A stretch of DNA of 20,808 nt from Pseudomonadota bacterium (GCA_029556045.1 JAKQGS010000506.1:1-20808), one strand, 5' to 3'. Positions 7,290-15,058 are shown, counted from the stretch's first letter. A program made the numbers and translations. Notes: generated by a model from the sequence alone, not told the origin.

Positions 7290-7319
7290 TTGTCGAAATA
7301 TACGGTGATGGTCTATTGT
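7290..7319 (+). promoter_or_regulatory. Predicted promoter of the small exported protein gene at 7377
   Basis: TTGTCG (7290-7295) and TATTGT (7314-7319) are separated by 18 bases. The -10 box is shared, on the opposite strand, with the promoter reading left. Transcription would start near 7326, downstream of the in-frame ATG at about 7308 and upstream of the chosen TTG start. Confidence 0.45.
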
Positions 7320-7343
7320 AAGGGAGATCGGCGAAGCCCTCAA
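7315..7343 (-). promoter_or_regulatory. Predicted promoter of the exported protein gene ending at 5910
   Basis: On the minus strand TTGAGG (7343-7338) and TACAAT (7320-7315) are separated by exactly 17 bases. The -10 box overlaps the -10 of the rightward promoter, so the two polymerases should compete for this site. Confidence 0.5.
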
Positions 7344-7376
7344 TGCTTCGTTTTGCTATTGTCGGGAGGGCAAGTT

Positions 7377-7892
7377 TTGCGGGGTTTTACATGGTTGCAC
7401 CGCCTGGGATGGCTCACCGCCATGGTTGGATTCCTATCTTGGGCCCCTCTGGTCCGGGCGGAACCCCTGCAGTGGTGGGATCACCCCTTGGCCATCACTC
7501 TTCCCGTGACCTGGGAGATCACGAAAACGGCATTTTCCACAGCCGGCACCGGCACCCAGTCGGAAAGCTTCCGGGAAACCTGGACCTATGAAATTGGGCC
7601 GGGATTTCACCTGGCTTTGGTGTCCCCCCGCGCCCGCGTCGCGGTGGGGGTCGCCTTAATGTCACAGGAGAAACCATCGGTGCCCGTGGTGGTGGTGATT
7701 GCGGAGCGGGACTTCGAGCGATTGATGGGCCTGCAACTGGCCTCCTCAGGCGAGGCGACGGAGGATCTGGAGGTCGAAGCTGATTTGTTTTTGACCCTGG
7801 ATCTGCGATCCACGCTGGCGGACCCGCAGGAGTTTTACATTGGCCCGGCGGGGGTTGAGTATTATGGGATCCAATTCTCTTTAGGCCTGTAG
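7377..7892 (+). CDS. Small exported protein of unknown function
   Basis: The 171-aa product starts at a TTG codon and has a signal peptide LRGFTWLHRLGWLTAMVGFL ending SWAPLVRA, with probable cleavage before EPLQWW. TTG is chosen because GGGAGGG lies at 7364-7370, at ideal spacing, and the start sits just before the signal peptide. An upstream in-frame ATG near 7308 lies before the predicted transcription start. The mature part is a compact alpha/beta-looking domain with a hydrophobic VVVVIAERDFERLM segment and ends YYGIQFSLGL. I recognise no family. It is divergent from the larger exported protein and followed 91 bases later by the tryptophanase-like gene, with which it may or may not be cotranscribed. 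Confidence 0.7.
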   Translation: MRGFTWLHRLGWLTAMVGFLSWAPLVRAEPLQWWDHPLAITLPVTWEITKTAFSTAGTGTQSESFRETWTYEIGPGFHLALVSPRARVAVGVALMSQEKPSVPVVVVIAERDFERLMGLQLASSGEATEDLEVEADLFLTLDLRSTLADPQEFYIGPAGVEYYGIQFSLGL

Positions 7893-7983
7893 ATTTGACG
7901 GAGTTATTCGATTCTTTGCACAGTTTCTCGCCTGCGGTCCATGGTATCCTGCCCCTCGAATCCCCGTAAAAGAGAGGTAATCC

Positions 7984-9405
7984 ATGGCCACCGATATCAC
8001 CCCTTCGTCATCCCCTGGTCAAACCAAGCTAGCCCCAAAACACCGTGTCATCATGGAACCGTTTAAAATCAAAGTGGTGGAGCCTTTGGCGTTCCTATCG
8101 GTGGAGGAGCGTCGGCAGGTGCTGCGGGAGGCTGGTTACAACCTTTTTTTGGTGCAAAGTCGGGACGTGACCTTTGACTTTCTGACGGATTCCGGCACAA
8201 CCGCCATGAGTGCGGCCCAGTGGGGCGGCATGATGGTGGCGGATGAGAGTTATGCGGGCTCCCGCAGTTATGAAAAATTTGAAAAGGTGGTGCGGGGTCT
8301 CACCGGCTACCGTTACACCATACCAACCCATCAGGGTCGAGCGGCGGAAAAACTTCTTTTTGCGGTGTTGGGAAAGCCCGGCGTCAAAATCCCCTCCAAC
8401 AACCACTTTGACACCACCCGGGCCAATATCGAACAAACCGGCGCCGAGGCGGTGGACATGGTGATTCCGGAAGGGAAGGACCCTCAATCTCTCCACCCCT
8501 TCAAGGGAAACATCGACCTCGGGCGGTTGGAGGCCTTCTGCCGGGAGCACCAGGGCCAAATTCCCTGCGGAATGCTAACCATAACCAACAACACCGGCGG
8601 TGGCCAGCCGGTGTCGCTGGAAAATATCCGGGGGGCTGCCCAGATTTACCGCCGATATGGCATCCCTTTTATCATGGACGTATGCCGGTTTGCGGAAAAC
8701 AGTTGGTTTATCAAAGAGCGGGAGCCGGGACAGCAGGATCGCAGCATTCGGGAGATTGCGCAGGAAACCTTTTCCTATGCGGACGGCTGCATGATGAGCG
8801 CCAAAAAAGACGGTATGGTGAATATCGGAGGTTTCATCGCCCTCAAAGACGATACCTGGGTTGATCGACTGCGTAGTCTGCTGATTCTGACGGAGGGTTT
8901 TCCCACCTATGGAGGGCTTGCGGCGCGGGATCTCGAAGCTCTGGCCATCGGGCTGGAGGAGGTTCTGGATGAACGCTATCTCTCCTATCGGGTGGCGGTG
9001 AATCGCTACCTTGCCGAGGGTCTCCATCAGATCGGCATACCCACCATGATGCCGCCGGGCGGTCATGCGGTGTATATCGACGCCAAGTCCTTTTTGCCCC
9101 ACATTCCTCCGGAACATTTTCCTGGCCAAGCGCTGGCGGTGGCGCTGTACGAGGCGGAAGGAATCCGGTCCTGCGAAATCGGCTCTGTGATGTTTGGTAA
9201 AACCGTCCAGGGAAAATTTCAGTCATCCCCGATGGAACTGGTCCGGCTGGCTATCCCGCGACGGGTCTATACCCAGAGCCATTTTGATTACATCCTGGAG
9301 GGGCTGAAAGAGGTGGTGGCGCGCAAGGATGAAATTCGTGGTCTTAAAATTGTCTACGAGCCTCCATTCCTGCGGCACTTCACGGCACGATTTGATTACG
9401 TGTGA
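7984..9405 (+). CDS. tnaA: Tryptophanase (beta-eliminating PLP lyase of the TnaA/TPL family)
   Basis: The 473-aa PLP enzyme belongs to the beta-eliminating lyases, which split tryptophan to indole, or tyrosine to phenol, with pyruvate and ammonia. The PLP lysine is Lys275 in SAKKDGMVNIGG; other hallmarks are LTDSGTTAMS, PTHQGRAAE, GGQPVSL, FAENSWFIKERE and EGFPTYGGLAARD. Many stretches look more like tyrosine phenol-lyase (SYADGCMMS, IPRRVYT, HFTARFDYV). Two substrate-defining positions are tryptophanase-like: Ile399 (SCEIGS) where tyrosine phenol-lyase has Arg381, and His465 (LRHFTA) where it has Phe448. Tryptophanase is therefore preferred. About 20 extra N-terminal residues precede MEPFKIKVVEP; the start is supported by AGAGAGG 7 bases upstream. 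No Trp-containing TnaC-like leader peptide and no tryptophan permease gene are adjacent. Confidence 0.88.
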   Translation: MATDITPSSSPGQTKLAPKHRVIMEPFKIKVVEPLAFLSVEERRQVLREAGYNLFLVQSRDVTFDFLTDSGTTAMSAAQWGGMMVADESYAGSRSYEKFEKVVRGLTGYRYTIPTHQGRAAEKLLFAVLGKPGVKIPSNNHFDTTRANIEQTGAEAVDMVIPEGKDPQSLHPFKGNIDLGRLEAFCREHQGQIPCGMLTITNNTGGGQPVSLENIRGAAQIYRRYGIPFIMDVCRFAENSWFIKEREPGQQDRSIREIAQETFSYADGCMMSAKKDGMVNIGGFIALKDDTWVDRLRSLLILTEGFPTYGGLAARDLEALAIGLEEVLDERYLSYRVAVNRYLAEGLHQIGIPTMMPPGGHAVYIDAKSFLPHIPPEHFPGQALAVALYEAEGIRSCEIGSVMFGKTVQGKFQSSPMELVRLAIPRRVYTQSHFDYILEGLKEVVARKDEIRGLKIVYEPPFLRHFTARFDYV

Positions 9406-9428
9406 CATATGCCATCCATAACCCAGCT

Positions 9429-9456
9429 CCTTGATGGGGGATACCTCCCATCAAGG
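9429..9456 (+). terminator. Perfect hairpin after the tryptophanase gene
   Basis: CCTTGATGGG (9429-9438) pairs perfectly with CCCATCAAGG (9447-9456) around an 8-base loop that can extend the stem a little. It lies 23 bases after the tnaA stop. No U-tract follows, so it may be a 3'-end stabilising or partial terminator hairpin rather than a classical intrinsic terminator. Confidence 0.5.
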
Positions 9457-9525
9457 AAACGACATCCATACCGATAGAACCTTTGTTATTGCAGGCAAAC
9501 CCAGCCAAAATCAAAGGTTTTACCC

Positions 9526-10284
9526 ATGGCAACCAACCTGGTGGAATGGCAAAAAAACGTTCAAATCAAAACCGTCGAGCAGGTCTATCGTTCCTATGAC
9601 GATCCCACCGTGGCTGGTCTGTTTCAGCAGGTGATAGCGATGCGTCGCCGTGGATATGGGGCCAGCTATCCCCCCCACTTTGTGGCGGTGGATGCCTCCG
9701 ATTGGTTGGACCGCCACTATCTGGTGGGTGAGCAGCGGCATGGGGTTTTTGAACCGTTGGCGGGATTTCGCATCACCACCCGGAGTGTGAACCAGACCGC
9801 CCATATTCCCTTTCCGCTGACGGACGCTTTGGCCCACGCCGGTGCCCCGTCCCACGACCGCGCGATTCACCAACTTATCAGTGAGGCGGACAAGCGGAGC
9901 CAGGAGGTGCAGTATCTCTCGTGGCTCACCTTTCACCCCAGTGTGCGACAGAATCCGGTGCAGTCCACCTGGCTCAAAGAATTGGCGGTGGCCATCTTTT
10001 GTCATGAGATCCAGACGCACCGATCACTCTTTTTGACCGCAGCTGTACTGCAGTTTAAAACCTATCGCTGGTTTGGGCAGGCGGGTTACCAGCGGATCGT
10101 GGGTGAGCAGAGGGAGATTTTATCGTCGTTGCGCAACCCATTTTCCGGCTTTGATGTGGAACTGATGGTGATGCAGCAACCCTCCCGTTGGGCGGAGGAT
10201 TGCATGGGTCAGAATCAAGGGCTGTTGGCGAGAGTCGAATCCCATGGGGTCTTGCCGGAACTGGCTTCCGACCGTGCGGCTTAG
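9526..10284 (+). CDS. GNAT-like protein of unknown substrate, possibly N-acyltransferase
   Basis: The 252-aa product is not confidently assigned. The layout fits a GNAT acyltransferase fold of the autoinducer-synthase or N-acyl amino acid synthase type. There is an N-terminal helical part with MRRRGYG at 39-45, then beta-strand pairs (HYLVGEQRHG and FEPLAGFRITTR at 75-86), then PFPLTDAL, and a later strand-helix segment (YLSWLTFHPSVRQ followed by LKELAVAIFCHEIQTH) where GNAT proteins bind the acyl donor. The strand FLTAAVLQFKTYRWFGQAGY matches the usual late GNAT helix-strand. There is no signal peptide, so it is cytoplasmic. It follows tnaA after 120 bases containing a strong hairpin, so it may have its own transcript. 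AAAGG lies about 8 bases before the ATG. Confidence 0.6.
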   Translation: MATNLVEWQKNVQIKTVEQVYRSYDDPTVAGLFQQVIAMRRRGYGASYPPHFVAVDASDWLDRHYLVGEQRHGVFEPLAGFRITTRSVNQTAHIPFPLTDALAHAGAPSHDRAIHQLISEADKRSQEVQYLSWLTFHPSVRQNPVQSTWLKELAVAIFCHEIQTHRSLFLTAAVLQFKTYRWFGQAGYQRIVGEQREILSSLRNPFSGFDVELMVMQQPSRWAEDCMGQNQGLLARVESHGVLPELASDRAA

Positions 10285-10337
10285 CACGAATTCATTGGGC
10301 ACATTGTTTTTACCCGGGAAAATGAAGCGAGGGGATA

Positions 10338-10424
10338 CGGAGAGCCAGAGATTCGAACTCTGGAGGCCCTTTCGAGCCTAGTGGATTTCGAGTCCACCGC
10401 CTTCGACCACTCGGCCAACTCTCC
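10338..10424 (-). tRNA. tRNA-Ser(CGA)
   Basis: On the minus strand the 87-nt gene starts GGAGAGTTGGCCGAGTGG and ends GCTCTCCG. The acceptor stem GGAGAGT/GCTCTCC (with one G-T pair), a D-loop, an anticodon arm GTGGA-CTCGAAA-TCCAC with anticodon CGA, a long variable arm typical of serine tRNAs, and a T arm with GTTCGAATC are all present. The 3' CCA is not encoded. It is isolated between the GNAT-like gene and the protease locus. Confidence 0.95.
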
Positions 10425-10563
10425 ATGAAGGGCTGATTAAAGCACAAGTATTCCCAAAATGCCAATGGTCCTTCAGGCTGTTGGGAGTGATTGCTTGCAA
10501 TGACGGCAGGATGTTACCTGCCAGATACATTTGAGCCCAAACGACGATGGTTTCAGCACAAAA
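10425..10563. other. Intergenic gap between tRNA-Ser and the protease gene
   Basis: I see no gene here. A 6-bp stem, GGCAGG (10505-10510) with CCTGCC (10517-10522) and a 6-base loop, lies downstream of the protease gene on the minus strand. It has no U-tract and could serve as a weak 3' end. Confidence 0.3.
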
Positions 10564-11817
10564 TCAAAAAGTCAGCTTTAAAATTTCAACGTCAATGGTG
10601 TTGTCGATTATGCCGCCGATGCGAACAATTTCGGGGGAAAGGTATAGAATTGCCGGTTTCGGTGCGCTTCCGTCCCGTAGATCATGCAAAGTCGCACCAT
10701 AGGTGCGGCGCTCGATCATGGGACCCGGCAATATCATCGGACGGGTTGATTGTGTTGGGCTGATTCCTGAAATCACTTGCTGCAATTCCGGTACGACCCA
10801 GAGACTGACGAGGGGAGATGAATCGATGGTGGGGGAATCGTCCAGAACGATTTTGGCGACCAGAGTTCGCTTTCTATCCAGTTCGTCCGAAGCACCGAAG
10901 CATCCCTGGTCGTGATCGGCCTGATAAGCATGGATTTCACGTTCCATGGTCATCACAAATGTGGCGTATTCGATATCAGCTGAAAAATTAAAAAATCTGC
11001 GGGCTTTATCCGAGACGGGAAAGCATCGGTAGCCATAGAGCATGGCATCAAAGGGTTGACGGAATACCGATAGTGTATAGTTTGCAAAAGTTTGTGTCGC
11101 TTGGGTCACCAAAAACTCCGGGAATCCAGCACCCATCAGCTGAAAGCTGGTGCCGTGGTGAGGGATGCCAAAGACATGCCCCAACTCGTGCATCACAGCA
11201 GCAAAGAACAGGCGTCCATCATCGATCGACCACGGATCAATGTCGTCTCTTCCTATACGTGGCTTTAAAGGTCCGGAACTTGGACCGATATAGACGAAGC
11301 CTTTGCCCCTTAAGGTCCGACGGTCATAATTCTCCCGGATCGCCAGGGACACATAGGACGTTGGGTCGATATGCTGTGACTGAAGGCTTTGTTGCTGCTT
11401 ATCCGTGAGTGTTCCCAGCTGAAAACGGACCATGATGTCGTCCGCTTGATCGCCTGTCGGGCAGGGGCGCTCGATCCACATCTCATCCGCCACGTAAAAC
11501 CGCGGCGAATTCTGGGAAGGAATACCGGCATATTGAAAATCCCGGCGCCACTGCTCTATGGCGGATTGTATCAGGGCGCGGGATCGGACCAAAGGAAGAG
11601 AAAAGTGTTCTGCGTCATGGTCAATGCAGTAACTGACCGCAGAAATCAAACTGAAGGTCCTGACAAACCAGGGATTGTGGGCGTCTTTGAGCAATTCGCC
11701 CCCGCCACTGGTCCAACCGCCATCGACGTCTAATTTTTCTTCGGCCACAAGGAGAACGGATGGTTGCAGTATGGCAAGAACCACTGGAAAGAGGAGTTTC
11801 AATGTCCATTGCTTCAC
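10564..11817 (-). CDS. Secreted metzincin-type zinc metalloprotease
   Basis: The 417-aa product has a signal peptide (MKQWTLKLLFPVVLAILQPS, cleavage likely near VLLVA-EEK). The zinc site is the full metzincin consensus HExxHxxGxxH: His210, Glu211, His214, Gly217 and His220 in HELGHVFGIPH. A methionine eight residues later (SFQLMG, Met228) could form the Met-turn. The region before it (LVRSRALIQSAIEQWRRDF) resembles the start of matrixin-like catalytic domains. About 190 residues follow, with the look of an accessory domain. It should be exported to the periplasm or outside and cut proteins; the substrate is unknown. The start is GTG with AAGGAG 6 bases upstream. It follows the 195-aa secreted protein gene by 42 bases and probably shares its transcript. 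Confidence 0.82.
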   Translation of the reverse strand: MKQWTLKLLFPVVLAILQPSVLLVAEEKLDVDGGWTSGGGELLKDAHNPWFVRTFSLISAVSYCIDHDAEHFSLPLVRSRALIQSAIEQWRRDFQYAGIPSQNSPRFYVADEMWIERPCPTGDQADDIMVRFQLGTLTDKQQQSLQSQHIDPTSYVSLAIRENYDRRTLRGKGFVYIGPSSGPLKPRIGRDDIDPWSIDDGRLFFAAVMHELGHVFGIPHHGTSFQLMGAGFPEFLVTQATQTFANYTLSVFRQPFDAMLYGYRCFPVSDKARRFFNFSADIEYATFVMTMEREIHAYQADHDQGCFGASDELDRKRTLVAKIVLDDSPTIDSSPLVSLWVVPELQQVISGISPTQSTRPMILPGPMIERRTYGATLHDLRDGSAPKPAILYLSPEIVRIGGIIDNTIDVEILKLTF

Positions 11818-11859
11818 TTTGTTCTCCTTGCGACACGCGTAAAGTTCGGGGACACCGAA

Positions 11860-12447
11860 TTATTCACCCTGTTTGGTAAAAACACATTCGGTCGCTGACT
11901 GTGTTGTGTTGATCACTCCACTAGATTCAGTTTCATCAGTGGCTTGTTGTTGGCTCAACAATTTCCCATCCCGCAGCATATATTTCATTCGGGTGACACC
12001 ATGAGAGTAGCTTGGATAATTATATGCGCGGAAGGACGTGTGAGCCCTGACATTCAAAACGTTCCCATTGGGTTCCCAGTCCGGATAGATGACTATGCTG
12101 TAATAGAAGTCTTCCATATCGCCAGACATATTAGCGGCCCGGCCGGGATGGAACGATTGACCATCAAAGGTTATGTCCCGGCACCCGTCCTGTTCAATCC
12201 GCTGTACTTCGGAATATGTCTCTGTTTCATTGCCTTCAATTTCAGTACAGGTTCCCTGCCAGGTTCCACTCAAATCGATACAATTGACACTGAGGGGGCG
12301 GAGGAGATTTTGCTGTTGATCATTTTTTGACTTTTCGACGAAAGTCTTGAGCTGGGCATCCTTCTGAATCGGTTTGGCGATGGTGACTTGTGCATGGCTG
12401 GTTGCAATGATTCCCAAGGCCATAAGCGATGATTTCACGATATTCAT
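11860..12447 (-). CDS. Small secreted protein, partner of the metalloprotease gene
   Basis: The 195-aa product has a signal peptide MNIVKSSLMALGIIATSHA, with probable cleavage before QVTIAKP. The mature protein is hydrophilic. A charged linker rich in Gln and Lys (EKSKNDQQQNLL) comes before a small domain starting NCIDLSGTWQGTC, with further cysteines at GCRD and near the C-terminus (ATECVF); two disulfides are possible. The LSGTWQGTC start is reminiscent of lipocalin-like or other small beta-barrel proteins, but no family can be assigned. It is the first gene of a likely two-gene unit with the protease. It could be a substrate, inhibitor, chaperone or simply a co-secreted protein; sequence alone does not decide. 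Confidence 0.78.
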   Translation of the reverse strand: MNIVKSSLMALGIIATSHAQVTIAKPIQKDAQLKTFVEKSKNDQQQNLLRPLSVNCIDLSGTWQGTCTEIEGNETETYSEVQRIEQDGCRDITFDGQSFHPGRAANMSGDMEDFYYSIVIYPDWEPNGNVLNVRAHTSFRAYNYPSYSHGVTRMKYMLRDGKLLSQQQATDETESSGVINTTQSATECVFTKQGE

Positions 12448-12749
12448 GGAGTTGATTCCTTTTCAATTTCTTGTTTGAGCCTGTTTGTTTTCATTCATTA
12501 TCCATTTGCCTTTGATCCCGGCCGGTTTCATCAGCTGGAGGGGATTTACCCGGGCGGGGTCACGAAGTAAATTATTTAGTAATTAAATATAAACTAACTA
12601 GTTAATTATTTATTTACTCATAAACATTGCGGGTGTTACAAAAGCCAGCAACCAGAGAGGCGATGGGAGGCACCCGTGCGAAACCTGCATGGCATACCTC
12701 GTTTAATAAGAAGTAGACAATTATTAATTTAAAAATCCATGGAATTATT
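12448..12749. promoter_or_regulatory. Divergent control region between the secreted-protease unit and the TIGR02147-type regulator
   Basis: This 302-base gap has no gene. It contains a very AT-rich block (about 12566-12630). At 12578-12618 AGTAATTAAATA on the left mirrors TATTTATTTACT on the right. The arms surround the perfect 10-bp palindrome TAACTAGTTA (12595-12604), giving an imperfect dyad about 41 bases long. This is the natural place for an operator and promoters serving both divergent transcripts. I could not assign clear -35/-10 pairs. Confidence 0.5.
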
Positions 12750-13565
12750 ATGGGAACAATAGCGGACTATCGGATTATTTTAAGGGATAGGATTTTGGAG
12801 AAAAAAGAGCAGGTATCTCGGGAGTTTACCTATCAAAATCTCGCTCAAGCCTGCCGGATTCAGAAGACCTATCTGACCAAAGTTTTTAAAGGGGAAGCCC
12901 ATCTCAGCGACGATCAGTTGTTTTTGGCCTGTGAGTATCTGGGTTTTGACCGGGAAGGATACCAGGAGATGACCCTGCTCCATGCCTACGAGCGGTCTGG
13001 TCAGGTAAAAAGGCGACAGATGCTGGCCAAGGAAATTGTGGCCCATCAAAAAAAGTCGCAGCGATCAAACGCCCACATCGGGGCCAAAACTTCAGCGATC
13101 TCCTCAGAGTTTTTAACGCAGTACTATCTGACCCCTGACATGCAATTGATCCATATGTTTCTCACGATCGACAGGTATGCCCGCAATATTGACCTGATCG
13201 GTGAGCAGCTGAACCTGTCCCTTGACCGAGTCATCGAACTTGTTCGAGTCCTTGAGGCGGCAGGTATCGTGGACTTGGAGGAGGGATGCTACCACGTCAA
13301 AGAAAGTCGTATCCACCTGGAGCCTGAATCGGTGGCCTACGAACCTTACCGCATCCTGCAAAAACTTCGGTCTCTGGAGCAACTGCGAAAATTGCCGGTG
13401 GAGGACCGATACAGCTTTAACGTGGTTTTTAGTGCTGATCAAGCCACGCGTCGGACAATACACCAGAAGTTCTTGCACTTTCTGGGTGACATTGAAAAGG
13501 ATGTGGTGAATGCTCCTGCTCAAGAGGTCTTTCAGATGAGTTTTGATCTCTTTGGGTGGGGCTGA
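12750..13565 (+). CDS. TIGR02147 / DUF4423-type regulatory protein
   Basis: The 271-aa product matches the layout of the TIGR02147 family (DUF4423), first noted in Fibrobacter and Bdellovibrio. Its N-terminal part reads IADYRIILRDRILEKKEQVS, then FTYQNLAQACRIQKTYLTKV and FKGEAHLSDDQLFLACEYLG, a lambda-repressor-like HTH. A central helical region and a second winged-helix-like segment (DLIGEQLNLSLDRVIELVRV, then EAAGIVDLEEGCYHV) follow. The family is taken to be transcriptional regulators, but specific targets are rarely known. Here the gene is divergent from the secreted protein and protease unit across an AT-rich palindromic spacer, so it probably controls that unit. It converges with the large exported protein gene, with 11 bases between the stops. 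Confidence 0.8.
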   Translation: MGTIADYRIILRDRILEKKEQVSREFTYQNLAQACRIQKTYLTKVFKGEAHLSDDQLFLACEYLGFDREGYQEMTLLHAYERSGQVKRRQMLAKEIVAHQKKSQRSNAHIGAKTSAISSEFLTQYYLTPDMQLIHMFLTIDRYARNIDLIGEQLNLSLDRVIELVRVLEAAGIVDLEEGCYHVKESRIHLEPESVAYEPYRILQKLRSLEQLRKLPVEDRYSFNVVFSADQATRRTIHQKFLHFLGDIEKDVVNAPAQEVFQMSFDLFGWG

Positions 13566-13576
13566 AAAGGACGTGG

Positions 13577-15058
13577 TCACTCATAACGAAAGAGGTGGGT
13601 AAAGTAATAGCCGATGCCGAAGGTAGCCATGGTATAGGACTCGCTCTTCCCATGGATCTGCGAATTGAATGTAGTCCCTTTAGCATCAAGGCTAGCCAGG
13701 TCAAATTGATAGTAGAAGTTTCCATAGCCAGAAAAATTGCGTAGGGTGAAAACCATCTGTCTCATGGCTACCGACTTAGTGGTATCAATCCCCAAGCTGT
13801 CTTGAGCTCTTAGAAACGCCGGCCCCCAACCCAATGCCAGGCTGATATCTAAAAAGGGCGTAAAGAGCGTGCCCCCCAGGTTCATAGCTGGGTACACATA
13901 AAAATACTCCAGGTGATAGTCGCCCCCACTGCCAGTAAAAACGGTTGGCCAGTTGGGCCAGGGGGTAGATGTCTGATAAACTTCTTCCGTAAATGACTCA
14001 CCGAATATTTTCAGGGATGGCGAGACATCCCAGCTGGCGTCCCAGATGTCGTATCCGCGGGGATGGTTGATGTAATCCACGGCGATATTGCGCAGATAAT
14101 CCGGCACTGTTTGATGATTGCGGCGGTTATCAACCAAAATGTTGGGGTTAGGGACTTTTGTTACTAAATTCGGGATTAAGGAAAAATAGTACCGGATAGA
14201 ATTGGGAAACCACTTAATCCGGGATTTCCACCAGCTCGCCGGTTTAAGATCCTCCCCATCCGCATGCGGCAGAGTCAGGGGGGTTGCCAGAAGGACCTGT
14301 TTTTTTTCATCCCGAAATACATCATAAATTCGTGCTCTGTAAGTAATTGTGTCAGAGGACCCCATATCATAGGCGAGGAAAACCAGATGATTGGCGTCCG
14401 TTTTTTCTGCGATTTCCAGCCAGCGTTTGCGGGGCAAATCTTCCCATTCATGCGGCGATGAGCTGCGAATATTATAGCTGTAGAGCCATTCAGTGGAGTC
14501 ATCGGTAAAGATAAACGCATCGCATCCCTTGAGAACCTTTTTGCTGGCTTTGATCCACTTTTTTCCAAGTTGACGCGATATCTCATGGTTGTGGTGAAAG
14601 GGGGGAATCACCAGATAGCGATGACACTGTGCCTGCAAGGGTTTTAATGAGGGTGAAAGAGTAAAGTGCATCTCAGCATCGCAGGTAAAAATGTGGTCTG
14701 TATAGTATTCGACAGCCAAAAACGCGGCCCCCACGGGAGGAAGAGCGGCCAAAAATATCAGCCCAGGTACCACAGAGCTACTCCAGCGGAGGCCACACGA
14801 CTGTTTGAACTCTTGAGCTTGTTTTTCGTCCGGTCCCACGAGGTAGAATTGCTCGTAGTGAGGCGGTACCGCGGCAAAAAATGGTGTAATGCCCAACGGT
14901 TGGGGAGGGGAGTCTTTTTCCTTGTGATAAACAGCCTGACCACGAGGTTCACTGTCGAAGGCGATGGTTTCTTTGAATTTCTCCGAAGTGGCACACTGCG
15001 TCATCAGGGGTAAAAGCAGCAAGATTGTCCATGATGGCCATGAGAACCCGAAAGGCAC
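13577..15058 (-). CDS. Large exported protein, possibly a lipoprotein with PEGA-like domain
   Basis: The 493-aa product begins MPFGFSWPSWTILLLLPLMT and then QCATSEK. This is a signal peptide, with a cysteine at a lipobox-like position, although Gln at -1 is unusual for signal peptidase II. Residues about 30-65 (FDSEPRGQAVYH, PLGITPF) resemble a PEGA repeat, a small surface-associated beta domain. A hydrophobic stretch (VVPGLIFLAALPPVGAAFLA) near residue 100 could be a membrane segment. The C-terminal third has many alternating aromatic residues (YHLEYFYVYPAMNLGG, FGIGYYFTHLFRYE) and could be an outer-membrane beta structure. Start is GTG with AAGGGG about 6 bases upstream. No enzymatic motif is seen and the function is unknown. 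Confidence 0.72.
   Translation of the reverse strand: MPFGFSWPSWTILLLLPLMTQCATSEKFKETIAFDSEPRGQAVYHKEKDSPPQPLGITPFFAAVPPHYEQFYLVGPDEKQAQEFKQSCGLRWSSSVVPGLIFLAALPPVGAAFLAVEYYTDHIFTCDAEMHFTLSPSLKPLQAQCHRYLVIPPFHHNHEISRQLGKKWIKASKKVLKGCDAFIFTDDSTEWLYSYNIRSSSPHEWEDLPRKRWLEIAEKTDANHLVFLAYDMGSSDTITYRARIYDVFRDEKKQVLLATPLTLPHADGEDLKPASWWKSRIKWFPNSIRYYFSLIPNLVTKVPNPNILVDNRRNHQTVPDYLRNIAVDYINHPRGYDIWDASWDVSPSLKIFGESFTEEVYQTSTPWPNWPTVFTGSGGDYHLEYFYVYPAMNLGGTLFTPFLDISLALGWGPAFLRAQDSLGIDTTKSVAMRQMVFTLRNFSGYGNFYYQFDLASLDAKGTTFNSQIHGKSESYTMATFGIGYYFTHLFRYE

Noticed and set aside
7893..7983. A TnaC-like leader peptide before tnaA
   Set aside because: I looked for a short frame with tryptophan followed by a pause region. 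The only ATG frame here has no Trp and runs into the gene out of phase.
9520..10020. A 166-aa minus-strand frame opposite the GNAT-like gene
   Set aside because: The plus-strand frame is longer, has a ribosome site and a plausible fold pattern, whereas this frame has no support.
10285..10424. A tRNA-linked integration site at tRNA-Ser
   Set aside because: No integrase is present, and no repeat of the tRNA 3' end was seen nearby. The AT-richer block lies on the 5' side of the tRNA, not the usual 3' side.
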